A stretch of 64,000 nucleotides of DNA from Euglena gracilis (GCA_039621445.1 CP154957.1:38968654-39032653); one strand, 5' to 3'; counted from the stretch's first letter, positions 11,098-55,582 are shown. A program made the numbers and translations. The notes: generated from the letters alone by a model not told the origin.

Positions 11098-11818
11098 CTG
11101 CAGAAAAAAAAAATAAACTTCAGTTAAACTTCAGTCCGCAATAGATCTGAAACATTGTGAAACAGTGCGGTTATCGAAATGGTGGATTGATTACCAAAAA
11201 TTTTGACCAAAAAATGTTCGTTTTTTGGGAACCAACCTCTCGACGTGATGGTAAAGAACGATGATACTGGTACATTGCATCGCTGCAAGGAATGATGCTG
11301 CAGAGGACAATGGTTAAATATAAAAGACCCCCATATTTTGCCATCATTCAACTCTGGAATTAAATAAAACAAAGCAATACAAGAAAACCGCAACAAGTGC
11401 AACGTTGTAAAGTCAAAAAATCAAGCATAATATAAAAATAAATCAAATAAATATATGGGACAATAAAATAACCGCAATGGCAACTTTGGTCGTCTCGGTC
11501 TGGGGGGATTCGAATCTGGGTGCCTTCGGGTGCATGGGGAGGCAGCCATCCCCCCGCCCCCTGGTGAGGTTGGCCAGGCCTCACCTGGTGTCCGAAATTT
11601 TTGTCCACAGATGGCAAAAAAATTGCTCCAACATGCCAAAAAATTTGCTCGCAGTCTTCAAATGTGTTTGCCCACAGATGAAAAACATTTGCAATGCGCA
11701 ACAAAAGCATTTGCACTTGATCAGAAAAAATTAGCACTCCATTATTATATTTTTGCTCAATAAAAATAAGCCTCACGGTGCATCAATGGAAAAAGATCCA
11801 TTCCAGCTGGAGTTTCAA

Positions 11819-11831
11819 NNNNNNNNNNNNN
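11819..11831. other. Assembly gap (13 N)
   Basis: A run of 13 N bases. It lies exactly where the duplicated segment A ends and single-copy segment B begins. Confidence 0.99.
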
Positions 11832-12402
11832 TCTCTCAAACATCTGCTGCTCCGTCTACCATCATGTAATGAGCTTAGCTTCACACACAAAATCTGCTGG
11901 AAAGCTTGCAAAAATAAACACCCAATTATAGATTGGACCAGTTGGGTTTAAAGGAGGTATTTGAAAAATGTATGCACTGACAAGATCCCTCAGTTGGAGT
12001 GGAAATGGGCAAACACCAAAGGAGAACCAACATTTTAAAATTGCATTGTTTGCAGGGAGGGGGTAAAATATGCCACACACACCCCCTTCCAGAGATGAGA
12101 ACATTTGAAGACTTTTCTCAATTCAAGAAAAACCGAGAGGATAAAGATACAAAGGACCGTGCTGGGGGTCAAAAAAACATTTCTTTCTGCCGCGCAAGGC
12201 CATCCTCCTGCCGAGCCGTGTGTTCACCAACACTGCGGTCGGCATCGTTGGGGGGGGGGGTTGGATGGGCGCCGGCAACAACGTTGGCCCAGCGCTCTTC
12301 AGGCAGTCCACGGCCGGACCCATCCAGCGTCTGGGGAGGGCCGTTGAGTGCTGAGGGGGGCGGAGGGCCGGGGGACGGCGGCCTCAGCCGTCGGGGGCCA
12401 AC

Positions 12403-44643
<32,241 letters not shown>

Positions 44644-44944
44644 CTGCCACAGCCCAGGGCAGGCTTCTGTTCAACGGCCCCAGGGGTTCCTTGTGCTGTG
44701 GTGCTGTGGGGTGGCACGCACAGGACTGTGCTGGAAAGCCCAGTTGGGGGGGGGATGGAGGGAGGGGCTAAGCGGTGGTGCCCCTGACGGCCCAGGGGAG
44801 GTGTTTCCCGTGTGATATGACGCCAGTGGTCCAGCAACTGTCGATGCCACAGTCCGACGCCCCCTCCAGGGGAATCGGAAGATGACACAATGCACAGGAA
44901 GAAGAGGTGTCAACCCCCCCCATGGGGGTTTGGGGATTCCCCAT

Positions 44945-45110
44945 ACCATCTGAGGAACGCGCTCCGAAGGGGTGCGTTCCTCTGTTTTCAGTGCCGGCCT
45001 GGACTCAAACAATCTTTCTTGGAAACGGTCGTTTTCGGACCTTCTTCGGCCTCGGCAAGAGTGGTATGGAAGCAGCCGAGGACGAAATACGATCCCCCAT
45101 GGAGCCAAGA
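44945..45110 (-). CDS. Possible upstream exon of the cyclase gene
   Basis: Open frame with ENDRFQERLFESRPALKTEE, ending at a plausible donor ATG|GTATGG. No clear acceptor and no recognised domain. Confidence 0.25.
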
Positions 45111-45407
45111 GTGCACACAGTCCTGTCTGTCCACCCCCTGGGGGAGATGCGGCCTTCCTGAAAAGAAGCCCGGCCCAGGGCCTCCTTCGGGAGCTGCGAG
45201 CTCTGGGAGATTATCCATCTCAGTGCCATCCCCTTCCTCTCCATTATCCATCTCCCCCCACACATGCTCATCCCACCAAGTTTGGCCCAAAAAAGGCTGG
45301 ACTGTTTTTTTTTAAAAAAGATGGCCACAACAAAATTTAACAGGGCCACTTAAGGGTTTCGACGATCAAACTTCTGTTAAAACAGGCATAGGGCGAAGGA
45401 TAGGGTG

Positions 45408-45573
45408 ATTGCACCCGCCCCCCCCCCCCCGCCTTGTCGTACGACCGGGTTCCTGCAACCTGTGACCAGGGGGGGTGGTCGTAACACCCCCATGACCTGC
45501 AACCTGTGACCGGGGGGTGGTCGTAAATGAGGGGTGGTCGTACGACAAGGGGGGGGGGGGCGGGTTGGATTGC
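45408..45573. mobile_element. Phrase-hairpin-like element (GGTCGTA phrase)
   Basis: Left end CACCCGCCCCC and right end GGGGGCGGGTTGG, flanked by ATTGC on both sides. Inside, TTGTCGTACGAC and its complement, and two copies of CCTGCAACCTGTGACC. The right part GGGTGGTCGTACGACAAGGG pairs with the left end. Confidence 0.5.
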
Positions 45574-46277
45574 GATGCGATTGAGGTTCAGGCAGTGAAC
45601 AATGAAACCTGAAGAATAGACTCAGCTTCCTAATCCTAACTCTGACAGCAGGCACCTAATCCGAACTCCGAACCAGGCAGAGCTGAGCAAATTTTGAAAG
45701 AAACACAGAGGAAAGCGTAAAAATAAACTATCACTGCCAAAAGATCTGAATAATTTTTTTCCAATACTTGTCCTTCCTAATTTTGCATATCAATGTTCAA
45801 CCTGTGATGCAGAATTGTGAGTGAAAAAAAAATAGCCACAAGATCGTTCTGGAACCTTTAAAAACCCCTGGGTGACGCAGTTGTTCTGTTCCCAACCGAC
45901 GTTGAGGTCCAGAGTTCACATTGTTCGATTTTCAAAGAGTAAGATAGGATTTCACATGATTCAGATTTCATTCTCCGATCTCCTGTGTGAAGGCGACTAT
46001 TAGATTGGTATGAGGTTTGGTTTAACATTTGGATGAGAGTGCATGGGTGTGCAGATTGAGAAAATCCTTGTGCACTCTTTTCGCAGTGGAAGTTGTGATA
46101 TCAATTGCTATTTTGGGGGGGTTGTTTTTTGATGGGCAGAGTAATTTGGGTTGCACCCAAGCCATTAAGAACGTCTAGCTTGTCCATTAACCGCGGTCAG
46201 CCCACCTGTCAACGGAAGCCCACCTGCAAAATGCAAGCACACAAATGTAAACACACACCTGCAAACCGAGCAAAAAC

Positions 46278-46416
46278 CTTGCAAGGGGCAAGGAAGGGCA
46301 TCGTCGGAAAGCAGAGCGTCAACCACAGCCACCATCGTGGAGGAGGAAGGGGGCTGCTCCACGTTTGGGACGAGAGAGAGCGCAAAGGTGGCCCCAGGAC
46401 CGCATGGCCGAGACTC
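46278..46416 (-). CDS. Possible upstream exon
   Basis: Acceptor GTCACACAG, donor AAG|GTTTTT. Contains LSLVPNVEQPPSSSTMVAVV. Could belong to the cyclase/coiled-coil gene or to another minus-strand gene. No domain recognised. Confidence 0.35.
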
Positions 46417-46597
46417 CTGTGTGACGGGCTGGGCCAGCGTGACCCGCACCTTGCGGTGGTGTCCTGGTCAGGTCCTTCTTGGTTGGGGGAGGGCCTGCTG
46501 CAAAAAAAATGGACTCAAAAACGAGGGGATGTGCCGGGGAAAATGATTTTCAAAAAGATGCAGAGCGAATGGGAGGGGGGCCAAAAGAAGGAAAAAC

Positions 46598-46808
46598 CTG
46601 GACGACGATCATCCCCGTCGATCAGTGATTTGTCCGGAACCGCAGGACCGGGCCCCGCCTGATGCTTTGTGGTTCGGCCGGCCGCAAGTTTACTCCGTCG
46701 ATTCTTGGGCCCCTTGTGTGGCTGCTTTGCCGGGGAGGAGGCTGCGCCGTCTTTGACGGAGATACCATCAAGGAACCGCAATTCGAAGGGCAGGTAGCGG
46801 TAGTAACT
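46598..46808 (-). CDS. Possible upstream exon
   Basis: Acceptor CATTCAAG, donor CAG|GTTTTT, 211 open bases. Starts SYYRYLPFELRFLDGISVKD, then a Lys/Arg-rich stretch. Not recognised. Confidence 0.38.
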
Positions 46809-49800
46809 CTTGAATGGTTGAAAATCAGCAGCATCTTCTCTCTGTTGGTTGGGAAAACAGCGTGGGCGCGTTCAAGGATAAGAACAAATCTAAATGGTGC
46901 TAAATGGTGCTGGTCTAAGGGGCTCCTGGCCTGTTCAGGCTGTTTTTTTTTAACCCAAGGGGTGGGTCATTTATTTCGGTAATTTTGGGTCGTCTTGCGC
47001 TCCTTTTGGGCACTGCGGACCATTCCCGGCTTTTGTTTGGTCCATCAAGGGTTCCTTTGGGCCACTTCTGGCAAGTTTTGCAAAATTGGGCAGTTTTAAG
47101 CACAATTCGGGCATTTTGGGCATTTTTGGCCATTTTTGACTTTTTTTTTACTTTGGACCCATTTTAAGCCACTTCAAGCTATTTTGGGGGCACTTTGGCC
47201 AATTTTTGGGCCATTTTTCCCCTTTTTGGCCACTTTGAAATATTTTGGGCTATTTTTTGAACATTTTGGGTTTAAATTCTGAATTTGGATTGGTGATTCC
47301 TAATCTCGGTGCCCTGTGGTGCCAGGCAACAGACTCAAACGTATCACTTTTCCCCTCAACAGATTCTGTTAGCTTGCCATTTTATTTGTTAGAATGTTAG
47401 CTTGCCATTTTTTGGTGTTTTCAGCATTCACGGGTGCACTTGGGTGTTTATGTGTTTCCGCGGTCACTCGTGAACGCCCAAAGCGTTCAAAGGTGACCAT
47501 ACTGTAAAAAAAAAAACGTTTTACTTTCAACCTATGGGCAGCCGGTAAACAGAATCCAAAAATGAAGTTTTCCGTGAACCTTTTTTCCCTGTAATACAGC
47601 CCCTCAACATGTGACCTCACCCTCCTGCTGGTCATGGAAAACGTGGAATGGCCATGAGTCCACATCAGTGGGGGCCGTTGGGGGGTGGGACCGGGCAAAA
47701 TCCAGGGATCGAACGCGGTTGAAAAGCAAAAAAAAAAAGTGAAAGAAAAACGTGAGTGTTTGACTAATTGGTGTCCAAGACCCTCACAAGGCAACCCCCC
47801 CCCTCAATTACAACCCCCGCCTCGGGTTTCCCACCAAAAATCAAATCAAATATCAATTAAACCCCTTCAAAAAAAATAAAACTCCCTCTGCAGGACAGTC
47901 CAAAATGGAAGAAAATATCTGGCAGAGAAGATTGTGTCTTTCGGGGGGAAAACCGGTATCTGGTATCCTTGGACCATCGCCATCCATCCATAGCATAGCA
48001 ACCCCCAATAGATCCGGCTGATATTTCAACCACCTGGAAAAAAATTATCCCCCCCCCCCGGGTGGTAAAAAAAATTAATTAATTTAAAATAAAACTAAAG
48101 GAGGGTCATTTTCATTCTTCCAAAAACTGACCTGCTGGCTTAAAAAAAAACCCGGTCAGCCATGGCCATCCACTCAGGGATGCAAAGAAAAATTTACCGG
48201 GAATGTGAAGAAAATGGCCCAGAAAAATCTGCCACCGGGGGTGGCAAGTCGCTTTGGGTGGTCTTTCACTGGATCCCAAGGGGGGGTTGGGCCAAAAAAC
48301 AGTCAGTCACGCTGAAAAAACCAGTCAGATATTCCTTCAATCTGAGCGATCAGGTGGTGAACCCCAATGACAACCCTCCCCCCATACCATCCCCTCTCCT
48401 CCTCAACCCCCCTCCTTGGGCAGGGCTGGGGAAAACGGAAGGGGTGGAGGTGGGAGGGGGATTGTCGTTGACACCACCAATAGGGGGCGGGGGCAGGGTT
48501 GCCACAAGGGGGGTGGACACAATGGGGTGAAAATAAAGCGAAAAAAAATCTAAAAAGCATGTGGAATTCTTTGCAAAAAAAATTGCAAGAAATTACAACT
48601 CTGATAAAAGTGTTGTCAATATTTCAGCGCATTTTTGCATTTATTTCAGGTCGACTTGTTACCATCACTGGGTCTGGGCAGCCATCCTAGGGAAGACTCC
48701 CCCCAGATTTGTGAAGGAATTTCACATGTTTAATGGCTTTTTTTACCACAGAGGCAAGCTTTTGATTTCGTGAATTCAAAAAAAAATGAACTGTTTGTTC
48801 TTCAAACAAATTGGTTGGTCGACGACCAAACAAATCCATAAACCAAGAGTCCTGGACGAGGGGTTCTTCCTCCTCTTGTTTTGGCTGTGAAAATCCTGGT
48901 TACCGTCTCCAAGGCAGCAAAATACCTTCTGGGTGGTTAATTTTTTTTTAAATCTTTGGAATGCCTTCACACTCACCCCCCCTCATTTTAGGGATCATTC
49001 ACACCATAGATTTGCTAAGTCACCCCCCGGGGGGGCACTTTTTCCTAGGCCCAAATCCCCCACCCACTTTTTTTGAAACCCCACCCACCCACCCACAACT
49101 CCCCCGGGGGGGGGGGTCAACCACCCACCCACCCACCCAAAATCCAGCCAAAATTGGCCGAAAACACTGAAAAAAATATCCGGCCTGGCCTTCAGCCAGG
49201 AAAAAACCTGACCCATGGCGCATCCCACCCTTGGGAGGGGGTCCAACCAACCCACTCTCAAAACCCACCAACCCCCCCCCCCCCCGACGGGAGGGGTCAC
49301 ACAGGTGTTAAGCAAATCTATGCTTCGGACCCCCGGCCAATTGGGGGAGGGGCAATTACCTCCTCCCTTTGCCCACCGACCGTTCCTACAACCTACCAGG
49401 GGGTGGTCATACGACTAGGCATAGTGGGCATTTTTTTAAAAAAAATAAAAAAACGTTTCTTTTTGAAAAATAAAACACCAAAAAAACATCAAAAAAACAA
49501 AAGGGAAATTTCATTGAAAAAAAACTCGTTATGAAACACCCAAAACATCCTTCGAAATCCTACTAAGTTCAAAAACTGCCAAAAAAAATGGTGGGAATTC
49601 GCCCCCTTTCCCCTCTCTGCAGGTTTCAAAAGGTGCCTGCAGTTAGCTGCACCAGCTTCCACACATTTCACATTGCCATATTCTGGGGGGGTGCAGCACA
49701 ATTGGACGCTCGCTTCATCGGGCGGGGTGCAGCACTATTTGGACCCGCCATACTCTTGGCCCCGCACTATTAGGGGGGGGTTTGCACCCAGTTACCTTCA

Positions 49801-49839
49801 ACCCCCCCCCGACCAGAGTGGTTGTTGTTTAGGGGTGGT

Positions 49840-50060
49840 CGATGGGCAGGGGGGGGGGGACAGGAGGCCCAATTTTTTACCTGGGCAAAATTGGTCATTT
49901 TTTTTTGCGAGTGGTTGGATTTGTCATGATTTTTTTCTTATCCCGTAAAGTTTAAACTTTTTTAAACGCCCATCTTTGGAGTTTTCTGGACCTTTCTGTG
50001 CCTTGCCAAACTTGACAAATTTGGTATTGTCTCACATGCCAATCAACCAAATGGGGGGGG
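49840..50060. repeat. Dispersed repeat, copy 1
   Basis: Shares AATTTTTTACCTG, GCAAAATTGGT, TCATGA and a GGAnTTTTCTGG stretch, in the same order, with 61200-61430. Confidence 0.6.
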
Positions 50061-50974
50061 GCAAATAGGGGGGTGAGAGTGCAGGGTATTTTGACTTCCC
50101 CTGTGACTCCACGGCTGGCTCGAGTTATGGCCATTTTAAGGGCGTTTCGCTCCAACTAATGTACTGTTTGGACTGTTTCCACTTGCCGTTTTTGGGCCAT
50201 TCCGGAGTCAAGAAATCAAAATTGAATAACTGGGGTACCAAAAATATAGCCCAATGGACCACTGGATGGTCCACCAATGTGGTTGACCAATTGAACATCT
50301 TGTTGGGTAACCACCCTGTTGGATATATTACCATAACCCCACATGACCCCATTTCTCAGAAATGGAGGAGTTGGTCATCACACCGGCATTCAAAGCAAGG
50401 GGCCATTGACAAAAATGTTGTGAGAATGTGTGCAGCCCCCCAAGGCTGCACACAAAGAAAATATCCAAGCTCAAAATAATGGAGGTTCCCAAAGTGTGGT
50501 CAAAATTTGGCTTTTGGCATACCCTCACCCCCCATTTGGGGGGGGGGGGCTCGAGGGGCAAAACACTGGGACAGAGTCTGCGTCATTTAGAAGCCAAGCA
50601 TTTGGTGCCCCCCAAAAACCCTCAAAGAGGAAAGGAAAACAACGAGGCCATTCCCATTTTCCAGGATCAATTGGACTTAGTTCTTTCAGTCCCTGAAAAC
50701 ACACATCATGTTTTGTGGACTTCGTGGACACAGAGTTTTGTTCACCCAAAACACAGTGTGTGTTTTCGGGAACTGGAATTTTGAACAAAAAAAAGTGCCA
50801 AAAACTATTGCTTGCGTCATAGCAGTCAATAAAACACAATGTGTTTTGGTCCTTTCAGTCAGCAAATATAGATAAAAATTGTTCAAAAAATCCGGACATG
50901 CGGCGGGTTCAGGTTATATGGATGATTTTTGGGGGTAATGGCCACTATAATGCCGTCCGACCACGGTGCATTTG

Positions 50975-51019
50975 GCATGTTTGTTTTGTTTGTTTGTTTG
51001 TTTGTTTGTTTGTTTGATT
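50975..51019. repeat. (TTTG)n microsatellite
   Basis: About ten TTTG units. Confidence 0.9.
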
Positions 51020-51126
51020 TAATGTGTCCAAGTTTTTTGTAGTGCTCAGCTCAGTGATATGTTCACTAGTGCACATCCGAGAATCGTGATCAGAATTAGG
51101 CATTCACTAGTGCGCTATATATGTAT

Positions 51127-51581
51127 CAGGGGTTTTTTTAAGACCGGGGGGGAGGGGGGGTCCCCCCCCCACCCACCCACCCCCTGGGGGGTCCCCCAGG
51201 GGGGGGGGTCCCGGGGGACCCAAAAAAAAATGGCCAAAAATCGCGAAAATTGCTAAAAAAATAGAATTTTTCGGCGCTTGCTGCGCCGAAAAGTTTTTCC
51301 CACCCCCCCTCCGGGGGCGGCGGGCGTGCGTAAAACGCAGCAATTACCGCCCGGGAGGCGCAAAATAGCACTTTGGTAACGGACGCCTCCCAAAACCTCA
51401 TTTTTCGGTGATTTTCGGCCGAAATCGGCCGCGCCGGCGCTGTAAAAACGACCCTGCTAGAGGTCTGCGATCCTTTACCTAGTTGTTGCGAAGTACGGCG
51501 GGCGGACAGGGGGGCTCAGCCGGACCCACCCACCCTACCCCCCCTCCCCCCCCGGGGGTCCACGACTAAAAAAAACCCCTG
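51127..51581. mobile_element. hAT-like non-autonomous element (455 bp)
   Basis: Ends CAGGGGTTTTTTT and AAAAAAACCCCTG, with flanks ATATGTAT (51119-51126) and ATATGTAC (51582-51589), 7 of 8 bases matching. The last ~90 bases closely match the end of the 2326-2525 element, so this is a longer family member. It contains a TCGGCGC/GCGCCGA hairpin at 51265-51288. Confidence 0.72.
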
Positions 51582-51582
51582 A

Positions 51583-51637
51583 TATGTACATGTATATATG
51601 TATGTATGTATATGTATATATATATATATATATATTC
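51583..51637. repeat. TATG/TA microsatellite
   Basis: TATG tetramers followed by (TA)n, directly beside the 455 bp hAT-like element. Confidence 0.85.
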
Positions 51638-51999
51638 GGCGCCCCCCGTTTCCACACCGGGAATCGTGATTGAACCCCAATTTTCTCATAAACACCAGTT
51701 GACCTTTTACTAATTATTACCATGACCCCCCCCTAAATGAGCCCCCCTTTGTCGGTTCTGGACCCCCAAAGGGCTTGCTTCTCACTTGGGGGGGGATACT
51801 CTCAAGACCCCTCTATTTTTAAACCATACCCGAATCCTTGAAATTAGCCCCATGGTGTAGATGACCAGATTGAACATTTTTTGTGAGAAAGTGAAAAAAT
51901 TCATCCACAAAAGAGACGTTCATTTGCGTTGTATCTTTCTTTCCGACAAATGAAGCCAGCTATTATGGATCTGATTCCGCCAACATGTCTGTGTTGTTA

Positions 52000-52460
52000 A
52001 CTAATAATTATTTTAATATTTTTAACTGTTTTTTAAATACATTAATTTTTATAGAATTCCATATATTATAATTAGGACCCATTCTTCGGTCTTTTTTAAT
52101 ACATTTTAATTAGTAATTTTTTATAAATAAATAAATAAATATATATATATATATATATATATTATATTATATTATAATAGGTGTGATAAGTATAATAATA
52201 AGGAATGATCTTACAGTATATTTTATTTATATCAATACCTTTGTTATTAATAGGTCTAATCTATTAATGTACTATTTATACTTATTATTATTTATAGAGA
52301 TTAACTTCTATCATATCTTTTCCAACTTTTATAAAATATTAATCTATCCAATGATTATGTACCAGCTAATCCTATAGTTATTAATATAGTAGGACCTAAT
52401 CCAATGACTGCTTTATTTGGGCTTCAGGTGGAGGTTTTAGATGTAATATATGAAAGATAA
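52000..52460. other. Very AT-rich island, possible mitochondrial insert
   Basis: Roughly 460 bases of strikingly AT-rich sequence, unlike everything around it. One frame near 52335-52460 reads NLSNDYVPANPIVINIVGPN, then FGLQVEVLDVIYER and a stop. The Asn-Asp-Tyr-x-Pro-Ala-Asn-Pro part resembles the Asp-Asn-Tyr-x-x-Ala-Asn-Pro stretch of cytochrome b, but the downstream part does not, so the origin is uncertain. Confidence 0.35.
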
Positions 52461-52756
52461 ATCTAACACAACTTGAAAAAAACAAAAACTAAAAAAAACT
52501 TTAAAAAATCCCTTGTGGCAGCCATTTTTTTGCATGTAATTTTGGCTTCTGTGCCCCTCAAAATTACCCCTGAATGTTGTTCACCAGTCCAATTTTGTAA
52601 GGGGCAAATTCGTTCACGACTATTCTTTTTGGGCACGAACGATTGATCCTGTTCGGGGGTCCCGAGTGAATAACCGACTAGTCAACTAGTTGGGAATGGT
52701 GCCAGGCAGCCCGGCCCCAAAACCTTCTCAAATGGCTTTAGAAACCCCAAATGAGA

Positions 52757-52976
52757 TTAAACCCCCCTCCCAAATAACACCCCCCCAAATAACACCCCCC
52801 CCCTCGGGGGTCGATTTCGATTTCGCCCAAATAACACACACCCCTGTTTTCCTTTGGTTTTCCATGTAAAAATAACACACGCACACACACACCCAAATAA
52901 CACCCCCCTGGGGCCCCAGCTCGAGTGCCCAAATAACACACCGGGGGGGGGGTGTTATTTGGGGGGGGGGGGGTTA
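52757..52976. mobile_element. Phrase-hairpin element (AAATAACAC phrase)
   Basis: CCCAAATAACACCCC occurs six to seven times and is closed by GGGTGTTATTTGGGGG and GGTTAG. Left end TTAAACCCCCC. Confidence 0.65.
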
Positions 52977-53496
52977 GTCCCCTGCCTTCACTGCACATAA
53001 TGGTGATGACTGTGATCGGCGGAGGGTGGGCTATTTTCCCCATTTGAAGCAGGTAAGCCAGTCTGGTGATTTGCGAAACTGTCTGTCAGAGCAGTCTGTG
53101 CATGCTCTGATATGGCCTCTTGGCATTGTTGAGAAACAAACAAGTCCCATGAAAATTTTCTGCTTGGCACCCATGTCCGGACCTCTCCCGACCACCTGCC
53201 TCAAAATCGAAGGCCTTCCCCCCCCCCACCTCCCCCTGCCCTCCAATAACAAAATCCCCTCAGGGTTGACGAGTCAACCAGACCATTTCAGTTGGTCAAT
53301 CAACCATAGAGGGCTAGGAACGCTGCTCGGGGGGGGGGGGGGTACGGGACCCCCCCCCCTGCTCAGTCTGTCTGGGCTCCCTGCTCAGTCAGGCTGTCAG
53401 CCTGTCAGCCGCTTGCCCCCCCCCCTCCGCCCCGCCCACTGTGCCAATCAGGGTTGACTTTTTTTTGTTCTTTTAAAACCGTGTTCAGCCCGCCAA

Positions 53497-53672
53497 ATGC
53501 CTGCCCTGAAATTCGTGGTCATGAACACGGATTTCAGGGCAGGCATTAGTGGTCAGCCACAAATTTTAGGGCAGGCATCCGTGGTCAGGCACGAATTTCA
53601 GGGCACGCATCCGTGGCCAGCCACGAATTTCAGGGCAGGCATTCGTGACCAGCCACAAATTTCAGGAAAAGC
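53497..53672. repeat. ~36-base subterminal tandem repeats, left end of the 4.75 kb element
   Basis: About five units built on GAATTTCAGGGCAGGCATTC and GTGGTCAGCCAC, the first inverted relative to the rest. Confidence 0.75.
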
Positions 53673-53971
53673 ATTCGGTACTTGATTATGTGTGCAGGCC
53701 AACGCATTGAAGCAAACTCACATTCACAGAAAGCAAAGACGATGATTTCTCGAATGCAATGCTGTGAGGCTGGCAGGCCTGAGTGAGGCGGTTCGAAAAG
53801 CACTCTACAGCACACAGAAATGGAAATGAACAGAAAAGCAAGCCACCAGGATGGAATATAGGGCAGAAAGCAAAACATCACGGGAGGCGGCAGGCGGTGG
53901 ACGCCGCAGATCCTGGCATATTTGGTTCAGACTTTGTCCCCCAGGAAAGAATGGCCGCGGCTTTGACATGG

Positions 53972-54552
53972 GTAAACACCCCAAAAAAATAAGACCCCCC
54001 CCCCCAAAGTATAAAGACCCGCCAAAATTTTCAAAAAATTTCAGATTTTCAGCAAAAAAAAAAAAAAATTTGAAAAGTTAACACGGGAGGCGGCAGCGAA
54101 GGAAAATTTTTAGTGTTTTTGGGAACCTGAAAAATGATGTTTTTTTCGGGCCCGGGTCCAAAAAAATCCAAAAATAAGACCAAAAATAAGACCCTCCCTG
54201 GAGGTTTCCAGCAAAGGACCCAAAAATAAGACCCGGTCTTATTTGGGGGGGGGGGGGGGGTATGAAACCCAAATTTCACACACAAAAATGATGAAATTTC
54301 AAAAAATTTCAGATTCTTGAAGTGCAAAAACACATGTTAAATGTCAAGTTACACAAATTTACACATGGCGTGAAGCGCCGAAGGAAAATTTTTAGTGTTT
54401 TTGGGAACCTGAAAAATGATGTTTTTTTCGGGCCCGGGTCAGTCAAGAAAAAATCCAAAAATAAGACCCCCCCAAAAATAAGACCCTCCCTGGAGGTTTC
54501 CAGCAAAGGACCCAAAAATAAGACCCGGGTCTTATTTTGGGGGGGGGTTTAC
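53972..54552. mobile_element. Phrase-hairpin element (AAAATAAGACC phrase), internally duplicated
   Basis: Ends GTAAACACCCC and GGGGGGTTTAC. Two tandem ~280-base units each contain AAAATAAGACC phrases, a shared GGAAAATTTTTAGTGTTTTT segment and a closing GGTCTTATTTTGGGG. Inserted within the 4.75 kb recombinase element. Confidence 0.62.
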
Positions 54553-54557
54553 TGCGT

Positions 54558-54700
54558 GACATTCGGTGATAGATTTGGATGGTGTTGCGATGCACCATGA
54601 AGCTTCGCAACGTCATCCAAAGACAAGTCTGGTGCTCTTCGGGCCACGTCTTTGAATGTCAGCCTGCAGGAAACACATTTGGAAACCCACACAGCCACTC
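54558..54700 (-). CDS. Possible C-terminal exon of the recombinase-like gene
   Basis: Open frame ending TFKDVARRAPDLSLDDVAKL, then HGASQHHPNLSPNVTQ and a stop beside the inserted phrase-hairpin element. The helical composition fits a protein, but no catalytic motif is visible. Confidence 0.3.
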
Positions 54701-54898
54701 CGCAATAGGTTTTGCCAGCGGTCTGCAGAGGTGACAATGTGTGAAGGGTGAATTTCGCAGAGCGAAATAACCAGTTTCCACCTTCCCCACGCGGAGCTTG
54801 CACCACCAGCTGCCTTTGTCAAAGGATTGCTGCCACAGGGCACGATAGGGCATCGGGACATTGCACGATGACCTGCCGCAACAATGCTGCATACACAA

Positions 54899-55321
54899 TC
54901 AAAGATTCACGCAGCCTGGTGATTCTTCATGGTTCCCATAGTGTGAACATTTTTTCCCATCCTCTGTCACCCCCTCGGTGAAGGAGCCAATCTCCAGCCG
55001 ACGGAGCACCTCACTTCGGAGTCCAGTGGTGAAGCCCACCACCAGAATGTTGGCTCTTTGAGCCTCATAAAGATTGGACCAATTCACCCCCTTTAGCAAG
55101 TGGTCCAACTCTTCAGGCTGCAAAACGGCAGCTGGAGGCCGAACCACTGAGGAAACAGCCTTCTTCGCCCTTTCGCGCTCCAGAGAGCGCGAAAACACTT
55201 CGTTGAAGCGGGGGAATTGGCGCACAGAAGAAAGCACAACGACTCCCTCGCTGGTGGTTTTGCGGAATGCCCGAGCGACGGCATTCACATACACATATGG
55301 CACAAAGTGGGGCCCCCATAC
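54899..55321 (-). CDS. Tyrosine recombinase-like exon
   Basis: Acceptor TACCCAG at 55322. Reads WGPHFVPYVYVNAVARAFRK, then LQPEELDHLLKGVNW and ANILVVGFTTGLRSEVLRRL. The last part matches box I of tyrosine recombinases (Leu-x-x-x-x-Thr-Gly-Leu-Arg-x-x-Glu-x-x-x-Leu), in which the Arg is catalytic. The frame stops at 54899; alternatively a donor GAGGGG|GTGACA near 54969 leads to further exons. Box II (His-x-x-Arg) and the catalytic Tyr were not found by eye, so the copy may be broken. YR-encoding elements include Cryptons and DIRS/Ngaro. Confidence 0.58.
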   Translation of the reverse strand, partial: VWGPHFVPYVYVNAVARAFRKTTSEGVVVLSSVRQFPRFNEVFSRSLERERAKKAVSSVVRPPAAVLQPEELDHLLKGVNWSNLYEAQRANILVVGFTTGLRSEVLRRLEIGSFTEGVTEDGKKCSHYGNHEESPGCVNL

Positions 55322-55322
55322 C
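55297..55322. repeat. 26-base inverted repeat, left arm
   Basis: Begins ATGGCACAAAGTGGGG. Exact reverse complement of 57532-57557. It lies at the acceptor side of the recombinase intron. Confidence 0.85.
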
Positions 55323-55515
55323 TGGGTATGGGGGTGGTATGGGGGTGGTATGGGGGTGGTATGGGGGTGGTATGGGGGTGGTATGGGAGTGGTATGGGGG
55401 TGGTATGGGGGTGGCATGGGGGGGTATGGGGGGTATGGGGGTGGTATGGGGTATGGGGTATGGGGTATGGGGGGTATGGGGGGTATGGGGGTGTGTGTGG
55501 GGGGGGGGGGGTATG
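55323..55515. repeat. Minisatellite of TATGGGGGTGG units (left array)
   Basis: About 15 units of an 11-base motif with 5-8 base variants, ending in a G-run. Adjoins the left arm of the 26-base inverted repeat. Confidence 0.85.
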
Positions 55516-55582
55516 GTGGGGAAGTGTTTGGGGATATTGTTGATGTGGTTGGCTGGAAAAGGGAGATCCTGCAATCCCTCAT

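Larger units (their letters stand above)
46830..51100. other. Gene-poor stretch
   Basis: I see only low-complexity C/G-runs, (TTTTGGGCCA)-like text at 46940-47260, the dispersed repeat at 49840-50060 and scattered short frames. No exon with convincing protein-like reading on either strand. Confidence 0.5.

Noticed and set aside
47400-47794. Minus-strand frame with TFSMTSRR before a good GTGAGG donor
   Set aside because: No acceptor or start context and no protein-like composition upstream. Could be a first exon but unsupported.
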